From Herminiimonas sp. (GTDB taxonomy: Bacteria; Pseudomonadota; Gammaproteobacteria; Burkholderiales; Burkholderiaceae): 64,000 bases of DNA. The DNA lies in assembly GCF_030655415.1 (NCBI RefSeq), contig NZ_JAURVN010000010.1:92526-156525 (forward strand), given 5' to 3'. Positions within the stretch are counted from its first letter, which is position 1. Every line of letters starts with the position of its first letter. The notes below the pieces were generated by a model. It made no database searches. It was not told where the DNA came from and saw only the letters and a program-made list of their open reading frames with translations. The position numbers and the translations under genes are program-made. Below, piece by piece: positions 28,101 through 37,476 of the stretch.

Positions 28101-28994
28101 CTATTTTTTCTCGTCGAACACGGTATCGGTAAAAGTATCCGTTACAACGGTTTGCGTCAGCATAGGTGACGGATTTTCACAGTTCGGTTTCAGTTCGTCA
28201 TTTGCTGCACGATGCTGCTTCAATGCTTCCATGCAGTAATGCTGGAACCATAAGCCGCTGAAGATGAATACCAGCACATACAACCAGATCGCTCCCGCTG
28301 CCAGTATTGGGAAAAAGATGACCGACAAGGCTCCGCCCAGCCACAGCAAGGTTGGCGCAGCGCCCATCGCACCAGTAATCGCGCCTATCAATAACAACTG
28401 CCAGCGATGCGTGCGCAAAATAGTTTTACGTTCCTCGGCGTCAGCGTGATCGGCCAAGGCGTCATACGCCATCACGCGATAGGTCAACCAACCCCAAAGC
28501 ACAGGCTGAATCACAAAGGTCAAAGGCGGGATCAAAGACAGCGGCAGGGTAATAATCCACAGTACGAGGAAGATCACAAAGGACGAACTCGATGTCCACA
28601 AACTACCGAAGAACGTGCCGCCCTTGCGCACTTCCAGTTCTTTGTATTGCCGACTGCCTACGTGCTTGACTATCACCGGCATTGCCATCACCCCGACAAA
28701 AATCAAAGCCGTCAATATCATCAAAGGCAGCAAGATCCACATCGCGATCAACGGCACGACCACAGTCTTCAACGCGCCCATGCCGACCCACATCAACACA
28801 TCATTGCTGAATCGAAAGCCATCGTTCTCGGCAAAATAATTTTGCAAGCCATCTATCATCGGCTGCTGATATAGCCATAGGCCAAAACCCCACACCACAA
28901 CAGACAACACGAACGGCAGCACGCTCAGCAATAGCATCTTGAAATGCAGCTGAGACCATATGGCTCGTCCAAACGCGTTCAATACCGGGCGCAT
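28101..28994 (-). CDS. EI24-domain (CysZ-like) membrane protein
   Basis: 297 residues, four or more membrane segments, EI24/CysZ superfamily (LPFVLSVVVWGFGLWLY, then LPLSLIPPLTFVIQPVLWGW). CysZ of enterobacteria is a sulfate channel, but betaproteobacterial EI24 proteins of this length are a broader group, so sulfate uptake is only a possibility. Upstream of cinA-like gene with 62 bases between, probably one transcript. Confidence 0.8.
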   Translation of the reverse strand: MRPVLNAFGRAIWSQLHFKMLLLSVLPFVLSVVVWGFGLWLYQQPMIDGLQNYFAENDGFRFSNDVLMWVGMGALKTVVVPLIAMWILLPLMILTALIFVGVMAMPVIVKHVGSRQYKELEVRKGGTFFGSLWTSSSSFVIFLVLWIITLPLSLIPPLTFVIQPVLWGWLTYRVMAYDALADHADAEERKTILRTHRWQLLLIGAITGAMGAAPTLLWLGGALSVIFFPILAAGAIWLYVLVFIFSGLWFQHYCMEALKQHRAANDELKPNCENPSPMLTQTVVTDTFTDTVFDEKK

Positions 28995-29125
28995 GAAGAA
29001 ATATCCTTAGAAAATCAAATTCGCTAATATTGACCTGTACTTGATACCAGCCTATGCGAAGAGCGTTCATTTTACCGTGAGCAATTCTTCAGCGTTTGTC
29101 CGTGCATCATGACAAAGCGCATAGC

Positions 29126-29154
29126 CTGAAAAATGCCGCATCACCTGCTACAAT
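29126..29154 (+). promoter_or_regulatory. probable sigma70 promoter of the FKBP gene
   Basis: CTGAAA (29126-29131), 17-base spacer, TACAAT (29149-29154), 37 bases before the start codon. Four of six bases fit the -35 and five of six the -10. Confidence 0.5.
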
Positions 29155-29191
29155 CTGCCCACTTTCTGACCTCATTTTCAAAGGAATAAAC

Positions 29192-29548
29192 ATGGCTACT
29201 ACCTCGACCTCATCCGGTTTGCAATACGAAGACAAAGTTATTGGCGAAGGCGAAGAAGCCGTAGCAGGCAATCACGTAACCGTGCATTACACCGGTTGGT
29301 TGCGCAACGACGACGGCACAGCCGGCGCAAAATTCGATTCCAGCAAAGATCGCAATGATCCATTCCAGTTCCCATTGGGCGCTGGTCATGTCATCAAAGG
29401 TTGGGACGAAGGCGTGCAAGGCATGAAAATCGGCGGCACCCGCACCCTGATCATTCCAGCATCGTTGGGCTATGGCGCACGCGGCGCTGGCGGCGTAATT
29501 CCACCGAACGCAACCCTGATTTTTGAAGTCGAACTGCTGGGCGTGTAA
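29192..29548 (+). CDS. FKBP-type peptidyl-prolyl cis-trans isomerase
   Basis: 118 residues, a single FKBP domain without signal peptide, so cytoplasmic. Active-site blocks: [67 protein letters not shown]. It speeds proline isomerisation in protein folding. The start at 29192 follows AAGGAA. A large hairpin (29565-29602) lies after the stop, then the acyl-CoA-binding protein gene. Confidence 0.95.
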   Translation: MATTSTSSGLQYEDKVIGEGEEAVAGNHVTVHYTGWLRNDDGTAGAKFDSSKDRNDPFQFPLGAGHVIKGWDEGVQGMKIGGTRTLIIPASLGYGARGAGGVIPPNATLIFEVELLGV

Positions 29549-29564
29549 ATCAAGTGCGTTCAAG

Positions 29565-29602
29565 GAGCTTAGAACTTCGGCTTGAAGTCGGAGTCTGAGC
29601 TC
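29565..29602 (+). other. long imperfect hairpin between FKBP and ACBP genes
   Basis: Outer arms GAGCTTAGA and TCTGAGCTC (one G-T pair) and inner arms ACTTC and GAAGT around a 5-base loop, with a 5-base bulge on the 3' side. No T-run follows. It may slow transcription, protect an mRNA end, or be a processing site. Confidence 0.5.
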
Positions 29603-29657
29603 TAGTCAACGCGCTTCATTCCCAGTTTTTCACTCAATAATTTTTTCAGGAGATCCC

Positions 29658-29912
29658 ATGAGCCTGCAAGAGCAATTCGATCAAGCACAAGCCGATTCCA
29701 AGAATCTGGCCGAACGTCCGGACAATCTGACATTGCTGAAGATTTATGCACTGTTCAAGCAAGCCGGTAGTGGTGATGTCGCCGGCGAACAACCTGCGAT
29801 TACAGATTTTGTTGCACGTGCGAAGTGGGATGCATGGAACAATCTGAAAGGGACTTCTCAAGACGATGCAAAGCAACAGTACATCGATCTGGTGAATGAC
29901 CTAAAAGGTTGA
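29658..29912 (+). CDS. acyl-CoA-binding protein
   Basis: 84 residues, the normal ACBP length, four-helix bundle. Typical blocks are NLTLLKIYALFKQA, then RAKWDAWNNLKGTSQDDAK, with the conserved Tyr/Lys ligands. It binds long-chain acyl-CoA in the cytoplasm, buffering pools for lipid or PHA metabolism. Bacterial ACBPs are uncommon outside some proteobacteria. A clear ribosome site (AGGAG, 29649-29653) precedes the ATG. Confidence 0.94.
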   Translation: MSLQEQFDQAQADSKNLAERPDNLTLLKIYALFKQAGSGDVAGEQPAITDFVARAKWDAWNNLKGTSQDDAKQQYIDLVNDLKG

Positions 29913-29940
29913 ATAAGGTCTTTCAAGTCTGCTGAAATTA

Positions 29941-29973
29941 AAAAGCCCCGTATGAAAATATGGGGCTTTTTTC
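29941..29973 (+). terminator. rho-independent terminator, bidirectional
   Basis: AAAAAGCCCC..TAT-GAAA-ATA..GGGGCTTTTTT after the acyl-CoA-binding protein gene, and in the right place for the convergent PHA-granule gene. Confidence 0.9.
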
Positions 29974-29995
29974 TGACTCTTTATTTGTATGTACT

Positions 29996-30280
29996 TTATG
30001 CAGCTTCGGCAAAATACTTCTTCATATTGCGCTCCACTTTTTCTTGCAATGTGCCGGCAAAAGCCTTGAACAAAAAATCCAGCGTGATATCGATCTGAGC
30101 TTCTTTATCGCGCAAGGCCAAGGTACCGGCCACACCGCTACGCTTGAACGACAGCACATCGCCATCCCACTGCGTCGTCATATCAAATTCTGTTGCCATT
30201 TTGTCGGCCACTTTTTGCGCCGCGTCTTTCGCCTGCTGCAATGGGAGTTGATGCTCCTGCTTGATACTGATATCTGCCAT
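29996..30280 (-). CDS. polyhydroxyalkanoic acid system family protein (PHA granule associated)
   Basis: 94 residues, matching the PHA_gran_rgn family (PF09650/TIGR02610): basic, helical ends with GVAGTLALRDKEAQIDITLDFLF in the middle. The family clusters with PHA genes but its job is not established. Starts 2 bases after the dehydrogenase gene stop, so it is part of the operon nhaD-like, dehydrogenase, PHA-granule protein. Confidence 0.85.
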   Translation of the reverse strand: MADISIKQEHQLPLQQAKDAAQKVADKMATEFDMTTQWDGDVLSFKRSGVAGTLALRDKEAQIDITLDFLFKAFAGTLQEKVERNMKKYFAEAA

Positions 30281-30282
30281 CT

Positions 30283-31266
30283 TTAGTTCTTCGCTTTCAC
30301 TTCGGTGTTAATCAAATTTGGGGGCTGCTTGCCGCTTAATGCCGCAACCAGATTTGTCGATGCGCAATCGGCCATCGCACGCCGTGTTTTTTCCGAGCCA
30401 CTCCCGATATGCGGCGTCAATACCACGTTCGACAAGGATAGAAAATCCGGATGGAAAGCCGGTTCATTTTCATAAACATCCAAACCCGCGGAAGCGATGC
30501 GATGTTCACGCAATGCTGCAATCAAGGCAACGTCATCGACAATCCCGCCGCGCGCAATATTCACCAGCGTCGCAGTTGGCTTCATGAAGGCCAGTTCTGC
30601 CGCACCAATGATGTGATGCGTTTGTGCCGAATATGGCAACACCAGAATCAAATGATCGGCACCTCGCAATAATTCTTCCTTGCTCACATAACGCGCGTTG
30701 TTGGCGTGTGCTTCCTGCTCTGGCGTGAGGCGACTACGATTATGATAAATAACCTTCATGTCAAAGCCCATCGAGCGACGTGCGATCGCTTGTCCTATGC
30801 GGCCCATGCCAAGTATACCAAGCGTGGCGCCATGGACATCAGCTCCAAGGAATTGATCGAAGCGCCAGTTCTTCCACTTGCCGGCACGCAGATAATGTTC
30901 AGACTCAGATACGCGACGCGCGTTCGCCATCAACAAAGACCATGCGTAATCGGCGGTCGTTTCATTCAACACATCTGGCGTATTCGTAACCATAATGCCG
31001 GCGCTGGTGGCAGCAGCAACATCGATGTTGTTGTATCCGACAGCCACATTACAAATTGCCTTCAAATGAGAATTGGCGGCGATCACTTCAGCAGACAACT
31101 TCTCGCTACTCGTGATCACGATCGCATCTTTACCCTGCATTTTTTCATGCAATTCAGCGGCAGAAAAAATCTTATCTTCCTGATTTGACTCAACATCAAA
31201 GTGTTGCTGCAAGCGTTCAATCACATCAGGGAACGTTGCACGTGCGACGAGTACTTTTTGTTTCAT
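30283..31266 (-). CDS. D-2-hydroxyacid dehydrogenase (glyoxylate/hydroxypyruvate reductase type)
   Basis: 327 residues. Rossmann motif GMGRIGQAIARR (~152), catalytic Arg in NIARGGIVDD, Glu in YENEP and His in TPHIGSGSE are intact, so an active NAD(P)-dependent D-isomer dehydrogenase. Closest families reduce glyoxylate or hydroxypyruvate (GhrB) or 2-ketogluconate; substrate not proven. It lies between an antiporter gene (10 bases) and a PHA protein gene (2 bases). Confidence 0.92.
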   Translation of the reverse strand: MKQKVLVARATFPDVIERLQQHFDVESNQEDKIFSAAELHEKMQGKDAIVITSSEKLSAEVIAANSHLKAICNVAVGYNNIDVAAATSAGIMVTNTPDVLNETTADYAWSLLMANARRVSESEHYLRAGKWKNWRFDQFLGADVHGATLGILGMGRIGQAIARRSMGFDMKVIYHNRSRLTPEQEAHANNARYVSKEELLRGADHLILVLPYSAQTHHIIGAAELAFMKPTATLVNIARGGIVDDVALIAALREHRIASAGLDVYENEPAFHPDFLSLSNVVLTPHIGSGSEKTRRAMADCASTNLVAALSGKQPPNLINTEVKAKN

Positions 31267-31276
31267 ATACGTCTCC

Positions 31277-32683
31277 TCAGATGAAAAAGATAAAAGTCAT
31301 CAAAATGAACAAGGGGATAAGAATCGCACAGGACCACGCCATGTAACCGAAAAACGATGGCATCTTGATGCCGCGCTCTTCTGCAATCGCCTTGACCATC
31401 ATGTTCGGTGCATTCCCAATGTAGCTATTCGCGCCCATGAATACGGCACCGCAAGAAATCGCCGCCAGCGTTGCCGACAATGTCGTCATCAATACCGTCG
31501 CATCGCCGCCTGCCGTATTAAAGAACACCAAATAAGTAGGTGCATTATCGAGGAAAGACGACAGAATACCGGTCGCCCAAAAATACATCGCATTAATAGG
31601 CTGCCCATTGCCGTCTGTAACGGCGCGCACGATGGATGCAAATGCTCCCGACTCACCTGCGCGCAACATGGCGATCACGGGAATGATCGTAATGAAAATA
31701 CCGGCAAACAATTTTCCGACTTCCTGGATCGGCCCCCAGGAAAACTCGTTGCCGCTGCGCGCACTTTTCGGCGTCAACCATAGTGACAATCCAATCACTA
31801 CGATCAACAAAACATCACGCAACAGATGTTGCAACTCGACAGTATTACCGAAGAAGGTAAAAGCGATGCCGGACTTCCAGAAGCCACTCATTAATACCAG
31901 CGCTATTACAACTACGAGCAAGGCAAAATTGATTTTGCCATCGAAGCGAATCGCAGAATCCGGTGTTGGATCAAGTTCCGGCGAGACGATTTCTTCTCGT
32001 TTGTGATAATAGTGACTATCGAGCAGATAAAAAATAATCAGCAGCGCCGTACATAGAAATATGGTGGGCGCGAAAAGATGTTGCACGGTCCAGAAAAAAT
32101 CCACCCCTTTCAGGAATCCGAGGAATAGCGGTGGATCTCCAAGCGGCGTCAGTGCGCCGCCGGCATTTGCCACCAAAAAAATAAAGAATACGACAATGTG
32201 CGCCGCATGTTTGCGATTGTCATTCGCGCGTATCAAGGGCCGAATCAACAGCATCGCAGCGCCTGTCGTCCCCATAAAACTGGCGAGCACCGTCCCAATC
32301 GCGAGCAAGCCTGTATTCAATGCGGGCGTGCCGTGTAAATTACCGCGCACGCAAATGCCACCAGCGACCACAAACAATGTCGTGATCAAAATAATGAAGG
32401 GGAAAAATTCCGCCACGAAAGCATGCACGGCACCGTGGATCGCCGTGGCAGAACCAAAGAAAATCGCGCAAGGCAGCAGAAACGCCAGCGACCAAGCCAC
32501 AGTCAATTTTCCAAAATGGTGATGCCAAAAACCAGGTGTCAACAAGGGGCATAAGGCTATCGATAACAGCAAGCCAGCAAATGGAATGCCCCACATTACG
32601 GACAATCCGCTGCCATTCAATTCTGCCGCGCTGCCTAGCGCTGGCGCCAAGGCGAGCATGCCAACGAGTAAATGTGCACGCAT
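31277..32683 (-). CDS. NhaD-type sodium/proton antiporter family protein
   Basis: 468 residues, about 12 membrane segments, IT superfamily (citrate/Na-H, CitMHS_2 type). The signature GAMLLIRPLIRANDN and the second-half FLDNAPTYLVFFNTAGGD block, in the pore loop, are characteristic. NhaD proteins exchange Na+ for H+ across the inner membrane, but related proteins move organic acids; co-location with a hydroxyacid dehydrogenase leaves an acid substrate possible. The first ~20 residues look like a cleavable signal or first helix. Confidence 0.85.
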   Translation of the reverse strand: MRAHLLVGMLALAPALGSAAELNGSGLSVMWGIPFAGLLLSIALCPLLTPGFWHHHFGKLTVAWSLAFLLPCAIFFGSATAIHGAVHAFVAEFFPFIILITTLFVVAGGICVRGNLHGTPALNTGLLAIGTVLASFMGTTGAAMLLIRPLIRANDNRKHAAHIVVFFIFLVANAGGALTPLGDPPLFLGFLKGVDFFWTVQHLFAPTIFLCTALLIIFYLLDSHYYHKREEIVSPELDPTPDSAIRFDGKINFALLVVVIALVLMSGFWKSGIAFTFFGNTVELQHLLRDVLLIVVIGLSLWLTPKSARSGNEFSWGPIQEVGKLFAGIFITIIPVIAMLRAGESGAFASIVRAVTDGNGQPINAMYFWATGILSSFLDNAPTYLVFFNTAGGDATVLMTTLSATLAAISCGAVFMGANSYIGNAPNMMVKAIAEERGIKMPSFFGYMAWSCAILIPLFILMTFIFFI

Positions 32684-32956
32684 GGTGACTCCGGTATTGA
32701 AGGGGAGTCATTTTATCCCAGAAAAAATATGTCTTGGCAGCAAGGGACATGAGGACTTGAGGGTGTAATCAAATTACCGAAATCCAGCACCGCTACAGAT
32801 GCATCGCGCATGAACATATTCGGAATCTGTATAACCGGGATTTGTGAGAAAGAGCGATATGCCTTAAAATACTATGCTTTGCGATTGCCGCCAGCGTATG
32901 CATTCCATGCGCGATCCGGGCAGTCAGCTCCATTCAAATATTTAGTTAGGACTGGT

Positions 32957-33280
32957 ATGACCCACGTAGTGACCGATTCCTGCGTACTTTGCCGTTACAC
33001 AGATTGCGTAGACGTGTGCCCGGTGGATTGCTTTCGCGAGGGCCCGAATTTCCTGTCTATCGACCCGGATGAATGCATCGACTGCGCGGTGTGCGTAGCT
33101 GAATGCCCAGTCAACGCGATTTATGCAGAAGAAGATGTGCCCGCTGATCAACAGCATTACATCAAACTGAACGTCGATTTGTCGCGCGAATGGCCGTCCA
33201 TCACCAAGACCAAGGCGCCTTTGCCTGAAGCGGATGAATGGAAAGACAAGACTGACAAATTGCAGTATTTGGCGCGCTAA
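32957..33280 (+). CDS. fdxA: 7Fe ferredoxin (FdxA type)
   Basis: 107 residues. The start ATG at 32957 gives the family N-terminus MTHVVTDSCVLCRYTDCVDV. Clusters: Cys pattern for a 3Fe-4S/4Fe-4S pair (C-x2-C...CVDVCPVDCF and CIDCAVCVAECP) and the usual C-terminal DLSREWPSI...EADEW tail. It is a cytoplasmic electron carrier, an Azotobacter FdI-like protein. Isolated gene; 277 bases upstream to the antiporter contain no gene. Confidence 0.95.
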   Translation: MTHVVTDSCVLCRYTDCVDVCPVDCFREGPNFLSIDPDECIDCAVCVAECPVNAIYAEEDVPADQQHYIKLNVDLSREWPSITKTKAPLPEADEWKDKTDKLQYLAR

Positions 33281-33305
33281 TCGCTTAAATTACGCTGCAC
33301 TTGAT

Positions 33306-33340
33306 AAAACGCTCTCTGGTTTTGCCACAGGGCGTTTTTT
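33306..33340 (+). terminator. probable terminator of fdxA
   Basis: AAAACGC...GCGTTTTTT stem with an imperfect inner CTGG/CCAC part and a T-run, 25 bases after the ferredoxin stop. Confidence 0.65.
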
Positions 33341-33432
33341 AACGCCAAAAATTCGCAGCGATCCGACAGAACAGCTTGAATTTGAAATTTATTAACCTTA
33401 TTACAATGAAATATCACCATAGTTATCAATGG

Positions 33433-33441
33433 TGCATTGCA
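33433..33441 (+). promoter_or_regulatory. TGCATTGCA element upstream of phaZ
   Basis: Nonamer differing by one base from the TGCATCGCA repeats at the phasin promoter. It lies 58 bases before the phaZ start, next to a possible -10 TATAAA (33443-33448). Shared control by a PhaR-like regulator is inferred. Confidence 0.35.
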
Positions 33442-33498
33442 ATATAAAGGGTTTATACCCACAATCAAGGCAACAATCGTTCACGATAGAGGCCCACC

Positions 33499-34734
33499 AT
33501 GCTTTACCAATTGCACGAGTTGAACCGCAACTTGCTCAATCCAATGATGCAATGGGCCGAAGCATCGTCCCGCCTTTTTACTGATCCTGCCTCGCCTTTT
33601 TCCTATACGCCGTTTGCTCACCGCATCGCGGCCGGATACGAGTTGATGTATCGCCTGGGCAAGCAATACGAAAAACCGCACTTCAACATCGAAACCGTAG
33701 AGATCAACGGCAAGGCTGTGCGCATCGTTGAAGAAGTGGCAGAAGAAAAATCATTCTGTACCTTGCTGCATTTTAAAAAAGCACTGCCGACAAAAGAATT
33801 CGCAGCCTTGAAGCAACCTACCGTTTTGCTGGTCGCGCCCTTATCCGGCCATCATTCGACCTTGCTGCGCGATACCGTACGCAGCCTGCTGCAAGATCAC
33901 GATGTCTACGTAACCGATTGGGTCGATGCGCGCATGGTGCCGCTGACTGAAGGCCCTTTCCATCTGCACGATTACGTCTATTACATTCAGGACTTCATCC
34001 GCAAGCTAGGTCCGAACCTGCATGTAATCTCGGTATGCCAGCCTACTGTGCCAGTGATGGCAGCAATTTCCCTGATGGCCAGTGCTAGAGATCCCAAGTT
34101 GCCGAAGTCGATGACGATGATGGGCGGCCCTATCGACCCGCGCAAATCGCCAACCCAAGTCAATAATCTGGCGGTTGAAAAACCATACTCATGGTTTGAA
34201 AATCAAGTCATTTACAGCGTACCGGCCAACCATCCTGGCTTTGGCCGCAAGGTCTATCCAGGCTTCTTGCAGCACGCCGGTTTCATCGCGATGAATCCGG
34301 GCCGTCATGCTCAGAGTCATTGGGATTTTTATGAACACTTGCGCGAAGGCGATAACGAATCGGCGGAAGAACATCGCAAGTTTTACGATGAATACAATGC
34401 CGTGCTGGATATGCCGGCTGAGTATTATCTGGAAACGATCAAGACAGTTTTTCAGGAACACTGTCTGCCACTAGGCACATGGGAAATCGAAGGCAAGCTG
34501 GTCAAACCGCAAGATATCAAAACCGTGGCGCTGTTCACCATCGAAGGTGAAAAGGACGACATCTCGGGCGCGGGCCAAACCCATGCGGCACAAGACTTGT
34601 GTTCATCCATCGCCAAATCCAACAAGCAGCAATTTACCGCGCCGCAATGCGGCCATTACGGCATCTTCTCCGGTCGTAAATGGCGCGAGATCATTTGTCC
34701 GAAAATCACGAGCTTTATTGCGAACCATTCCTGA
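33499..34734 (+). CDS. phaZ: intracellular polyhydroxyalkanoate depolymerase
   Basis: 411 residues, matching PhaZ1/PhaZa1 of betaproteobacteria. Alpha/beta hydrolase fold with LLVAPLSGHHSTLLRDTV, the nucleophile elbow VISVCQPTVP (Cys180 in place of Ser, as in the Ralstonia enzyme) and a late His in CGHYGIFSG. It degrades native PHA granules to oligomers or 3-hydroxybutyryl-CoA. No signal peptide, consistent with intracellular action. Single gene; the phasin is 10 kb away. Confidence 0.94.
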   Translation: MLYQLHELNRNLLNPMMQWAEASSRLFTDPASPFSYTPFAHRIAAGYELMYRLGKQYEKPHFNIETVEINGKAVRIVEEVAEEKSFCTLLHFKKALPTKEFAALKQPTVLLVAPLSGHHSTLLRDTVRSLLQDHDVYVTDWVDARMVPLTEGPFHLHDYVYYIQDFIRKLGPNLHVISVCQPTVPVMAAISLMASARDPKLPKSMTMMGGPIDPRKSPTQVNNLAVEKPYSWFENQVIYSVPANHPGFGRKVYPGFLQHAGFIAMNPGRHAQSHWDFYEHLREGDNESAEEHRKFYDEYNAVLDMPAEYYLETIKTVFQEHCLPLGTWEIEGKLVKPQDIKTVALFTIEGEKDDISGAGQTHAAQDLCSSIAKSNKQQFTAPQCGHYGIFSGRKWREIICPKITSFIANHS

Positions 34735-34869
34735 TACGAAGCTGATACTTAGCTGAACCACTTAACAACGCGTAAAAAATATCAATTCAAAGCCACATCC
34801 GCGCTTTTTCCATTTGGCGCACAGGCCCGTATAAGACGATAATTCTGTTTTATTCTTCGCATCGCCTCC

Positions 34870-35562
34870 GTGTCATCACCCACCGATAAATCGCTCGCAG
34901 ATCAGCTTGAAGATCTGCTGCCGCAAACGCAATGCACGAAGTGCGGCTATCCCGCATGCCGTCCGTATGCGGAAGCAATGGCCGATGGCAGCGCTAGCTA
35001 CAACCAATGCCCACCAGGCGGCATTGAAGGCGTCGCACGACTGGCAAAAGTACTCGGCAAAAAGGTCATACCTATCAATCCGGTCAACGGCGTAGAACGG
35101 CCACGTCCGGTTGCATTCATTGATGAAGCAATCTGCATCGGTTGCACCTTGTGCATACAAGCGTGCCCCGTTGATGCCATCGTAGGTGCTGCCAAGCAGA
35201 TGCACACCATCGTCACCGATCTGTGCACCGGTTGTGATCTGTGCGTCGCGCCATGTCCAGTTGATTGCATCGCGATGATCGAGGTCACTCCTGGCAAAAC
35301 TGGTTGGGATGCTTGGTCACAGGCACAAGCCGATGCCGCGCGCGAGCGGCACGACTTCCGCAGCGCACGTTTGCAACGCGAAAAAGAAGAGAACGAGACG
35401 AGACTTGCTGCAAAAGCTGCCGCGAAACTGCAGGAAGTGCAATCCGAAACTCCGATTTCGGATGCAGAGAAAGCTGAACAGGCGCGCAAGAAAGCCATCA
35501 TTCAAGCCGCGATAGAACGCGCACGGCTGAAAAAAGAACAAGCAGAGAAAGACGCTAAATGA
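34870..35562 (+). CDS. rnfB: RnfB-like Fe-S protein, soluble, next to nth
   Basis: 230 residues from a GTG. N-terminal Fe-S (Fer4_14-like) [19 protein letters not shown], then two 4Fe-4S ferredoxin motifs ([16 protein letters not shown] and [16 protein letters not shown]) and a basic, Glu/Lys-rich C-terminal tail (about 150-230) likely to form a coiled coil. It lacks the N-terminal membrane helix of E. coli RnfB, and no rnfA, C, D, G or E genes are present. It overlaps nth by four bases. Its partner is unknown. Confidence 0.88.
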   Translation: MSSPTDKSLADQLEDLLPQTQCTKCGYPACRPYAEAMADGSASYNQCPPGGIEGVARLAKVLGKKVIPINPVNGVERPRPVAFIDEAICIGCTLCIQACPVDAIVGAAKQMHTIVTDLCTGCDLCVAPCPVDCIAMIEVTPGKTGWDAWSQAQADAARERHDFRSARLQREKEENETRLAAKAAAKLQEVQSETPISDAEKAEQARKKAIIQAAIERARLKKEQAEKDAK

Positions 35563-36209
35563 ACGCAGAAAAACGACGTGAAATTTTTAATCGACTGCGC
35601 ACTGCGAATCCACATCCGACTACCGAACTTGAATATCAAACGCCATTCCAGTTACTGATTGCCGTGCTGCTATCGGCACAGGCGACCGACGTTTCCGTCA
35701 ACAAAGCCACACGCAAACTGTATCCGCATGCCGGCACACCGAGGAAGATTTACGCACTCGGCGTCGAAGGCTTGATTCCCTATATTCAAACCATAGGTCT
35801 GTTTCGTACCAAGGCGAAAAACGTCATTGAAACTTGCAGGATCTTGCTGGCGGAACATGGCGGCGAAGTACCGCGCACGCGTGAAGAACTCGAAGCCTTG
35901 CCAGGTGTAGGCCGCAAGACCGCCAATGTGGTGATGAATACCGCATTCGGGGAAGCGACGATTGCAGTCGATACCCATATCTTCCGCGTATCGAATCGCA
36001 CCGGCCTTGCGCCTGGTAAAAATGTCGATATCGTTGAACAAAAACTGATGAAATTTGTAGCACCAGAATTTCAGCAAGATGCACATCACTGGCTGATTTT
36101 GCATGGCCGCTACACCTGCATCGCCCGCACGCCAAAATGCTGGAACTGCATCATTGCTGATCTGTGTGAGTACAAACAGAAGACGCCTTTGCCTGCCAAA
36201 GGCGTATGA
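35559..36209 (+). CDS. nth: endonuclease III
   Basis: 216 residues. HhH-GPD glycosylase/AP-lyase: hairpin [12 protein letters not shown] with the catalytic Lys, GVDTH-type block [13 protein letters not shown] with the catalytic Asp, and a C-terminal 4Fe-4S loop C-x6-C-x2-C-x5-C ([17 protein letters not shown]). It removes oxidised pyrimidines in base excision repair. The ATGA overlap with rnfB couples translation, and the rnf-nth neighbourhood is common in proteobacteria. A terminator-like hairpin follows. Confidence 0.97.
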   Translation: MNAEKRREIFNRLRTANPHPTTELEYQTPFQLLIAVLLSAQATDVSVNKATRKLYPHAGTPRKIYALGVEGLIPYIQTIGLFRTKAKNVIETCRILLAEHGGEVPRTREELEALPGVGRKTANVVMNTAFGEATIAVDTHIFRVSNRTGLAPGKNVDIVEQKLMKFVAPEFQQDAHHWLILHGRYTCIARTPKCWNCIIADLCEYKQKTPLPAKGV

Positions 36210-36215
36210 CTTTTA

Positions 36216-36250
36216 GGAAAAGCATTTCTTGAAAACGCTTTTCCTTTTCC
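36216..36250 (+). terminator. terminator after nth
   Basis: GGAAAAGC, a 13-base loop, GCTTTTCC, then TTTTCC. Stem is AT-rich but perfect, six bases after the nth stop. Confidence 0.65.
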
Positions 36251-36266
36251 ACTGTACAGCACGAAT

Positions 36267-36851
36267 TTACAAAACGATGGCGCAGCTCGCTTCGAACGTC
36301 AGGCGCGGCAGACGCGGCTTGATTTTGTCGTGATCGCCGTAACCTATGCTGCACAGGAAATTGGCTTTTACCTGCGTACCAACGAAGAAATTCTCGTTCA
36401 CTTTATCTGCATCAAAACCCGACATCGGGCCGCAATCCAGACCAATCGCTCGCGCCGCCATGATGAAATACGCGCCCTGCAAGGATGAATTACGAAATGC
36501 TGTTTCTTCTATCAGTTTGTCGTTGCCTGCAAATACTGCCTGCGCATCCATGTGCGGGAACAACTGCGGCAACTTGCGTGGAAACGCCATGTCCATGCCG
36601 ATAATCGCTGTAATCGGTGCCGTTTTAATTTTCTGTACATTGCCGGCTGATACGCATGCCGCCAGCTTCTCTTTCGCTTCTGGCGACTTGACGAAGGCAA
36701 TACGGGTCGGTGAACAATTCATCGAGGTCGGTGCCCATTTCATCAGTTCGTAAATTTCACGTAACTGGCCATTGGTGACAGGCTTGTCCAGCCAGACAGA
36801 ATTGGTATGTGCTTGGGTGAAGAGCGTATCAAGAGCTTCCTGGTTCAACAT
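36267..36851 (-). CDS. nitroreductase-family protein (RutE/malonic semialdehyde reductase-like)
   Basis: 194 residues from the ATG at 36851, chosen for the family N-terminus MLNQEALDTLFTQAHT. FMN-binding nitroreductase fold: FMN-type blocks KWAPTSMNCSPTRIAFV and AARAIGLDCGPMSGFDADKV. The RutE branch reduces 3-oxo acids in pyrimidine degradation, but no other rut genes are near, so a general reductase is as likely. Convergent with nth; divergent from the DUF1841 gene. Confidence 0.87.
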   Translation of the reverse strand: MLNQEALDTLFTQAHTNSVWLDKPVTNGQLREIYELMKWAPTSMNCSPTRIAFVKSPEAKEKLAACVSAGNVQKIKTAPITAIIGMDMAFPRKLPQLFPHMDAQAVFAGNDKLIEETAFRNSSLQGAYFIMAARAIGLDCGPMSGFDADKVNENFFVGTQVKANFLCSIGYGDHDKIKPRLPRLTFEASCAIVL

Positions 36852-37027
36852 GGTCGTTTCCGTTTCAGATTTCAAAATATTTCAAAAGATGCGCCGCATC
36901 GCGGCATTAGCGCTAAAGCAATAGAACCGTATGTTATCCGAAACACGCGCTGCAGTTCAGCTACAAGCCACGTACAATGTCGGTCTGCGTTCAACGAACA
37001 GTATTTTATTGCGCCTTTATTCTTTCC

Positions 37028-37450
37028 ATGTTCACACCTTCACAACACGATGTACGCCGTTTTTTTTGCGAGACTTTTCGCAAACAACGTGCGAATGAAA
37101 TCCTCACACCGCTGGAAGCGATCGCGCGCGACTGGTTGATCCAGCATCCCGAATATGCAGACGAATTAACGGATGTGGAAGCAGCACTGGCGAAGGATTA
37201 TTCAGTTGAATCTGGCCAGGCTAATCCCTTCCTGCATCTGTCCATGCATTTGTCGATTGCCGAACAAATCTCTATCGATCAGCCACCCGGCATACGCGCT
37301 GCGTACACTGGTTTGGCACATCGTTTAGGCTCCGAACATGACGCGCATCACCAGATCATGGAATGCCTGGGCGAGATGATTTGGTCTTCGCAGCGCAATG
37401 GCACGCCGCCGGATGGCGCGGCTTACATAGAATGCATCAAGCGTCGCTGA
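37028..37450 (+). CDS. DUF1841 family protein
   Basis: 140 residues from the ATG at 37028 (upstream start at 36977 would add 17 unconserved residues). It has the DUF1841 pattern: LEAIARDWLIQHPEYADEL, then NPFLHLSMHLSIAEQI, and HDAHHQIMECLGEMIW with several His. The His-rich helices look like a metal site. Function is unknown; the family is common in beta- and gammaproteobacteria. Single gene followed by a terminator. Confidence 0.85.
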   Translation: MFTPSQHDVRRFFCETFRKQRANEILTPLEAIARDWLIQHPEYADELTDVEAALAKDYSVESGQANPFLHLSMHLSIAEQISIDQPPGIRAAYTGLAHRLGSEHDAHHQIMECLGEMIWSSQRNGTPPDGAAYIECIKRR

Positions 37451-37476
37451 ATACTTTTTGCAATGCTGACGAACAT

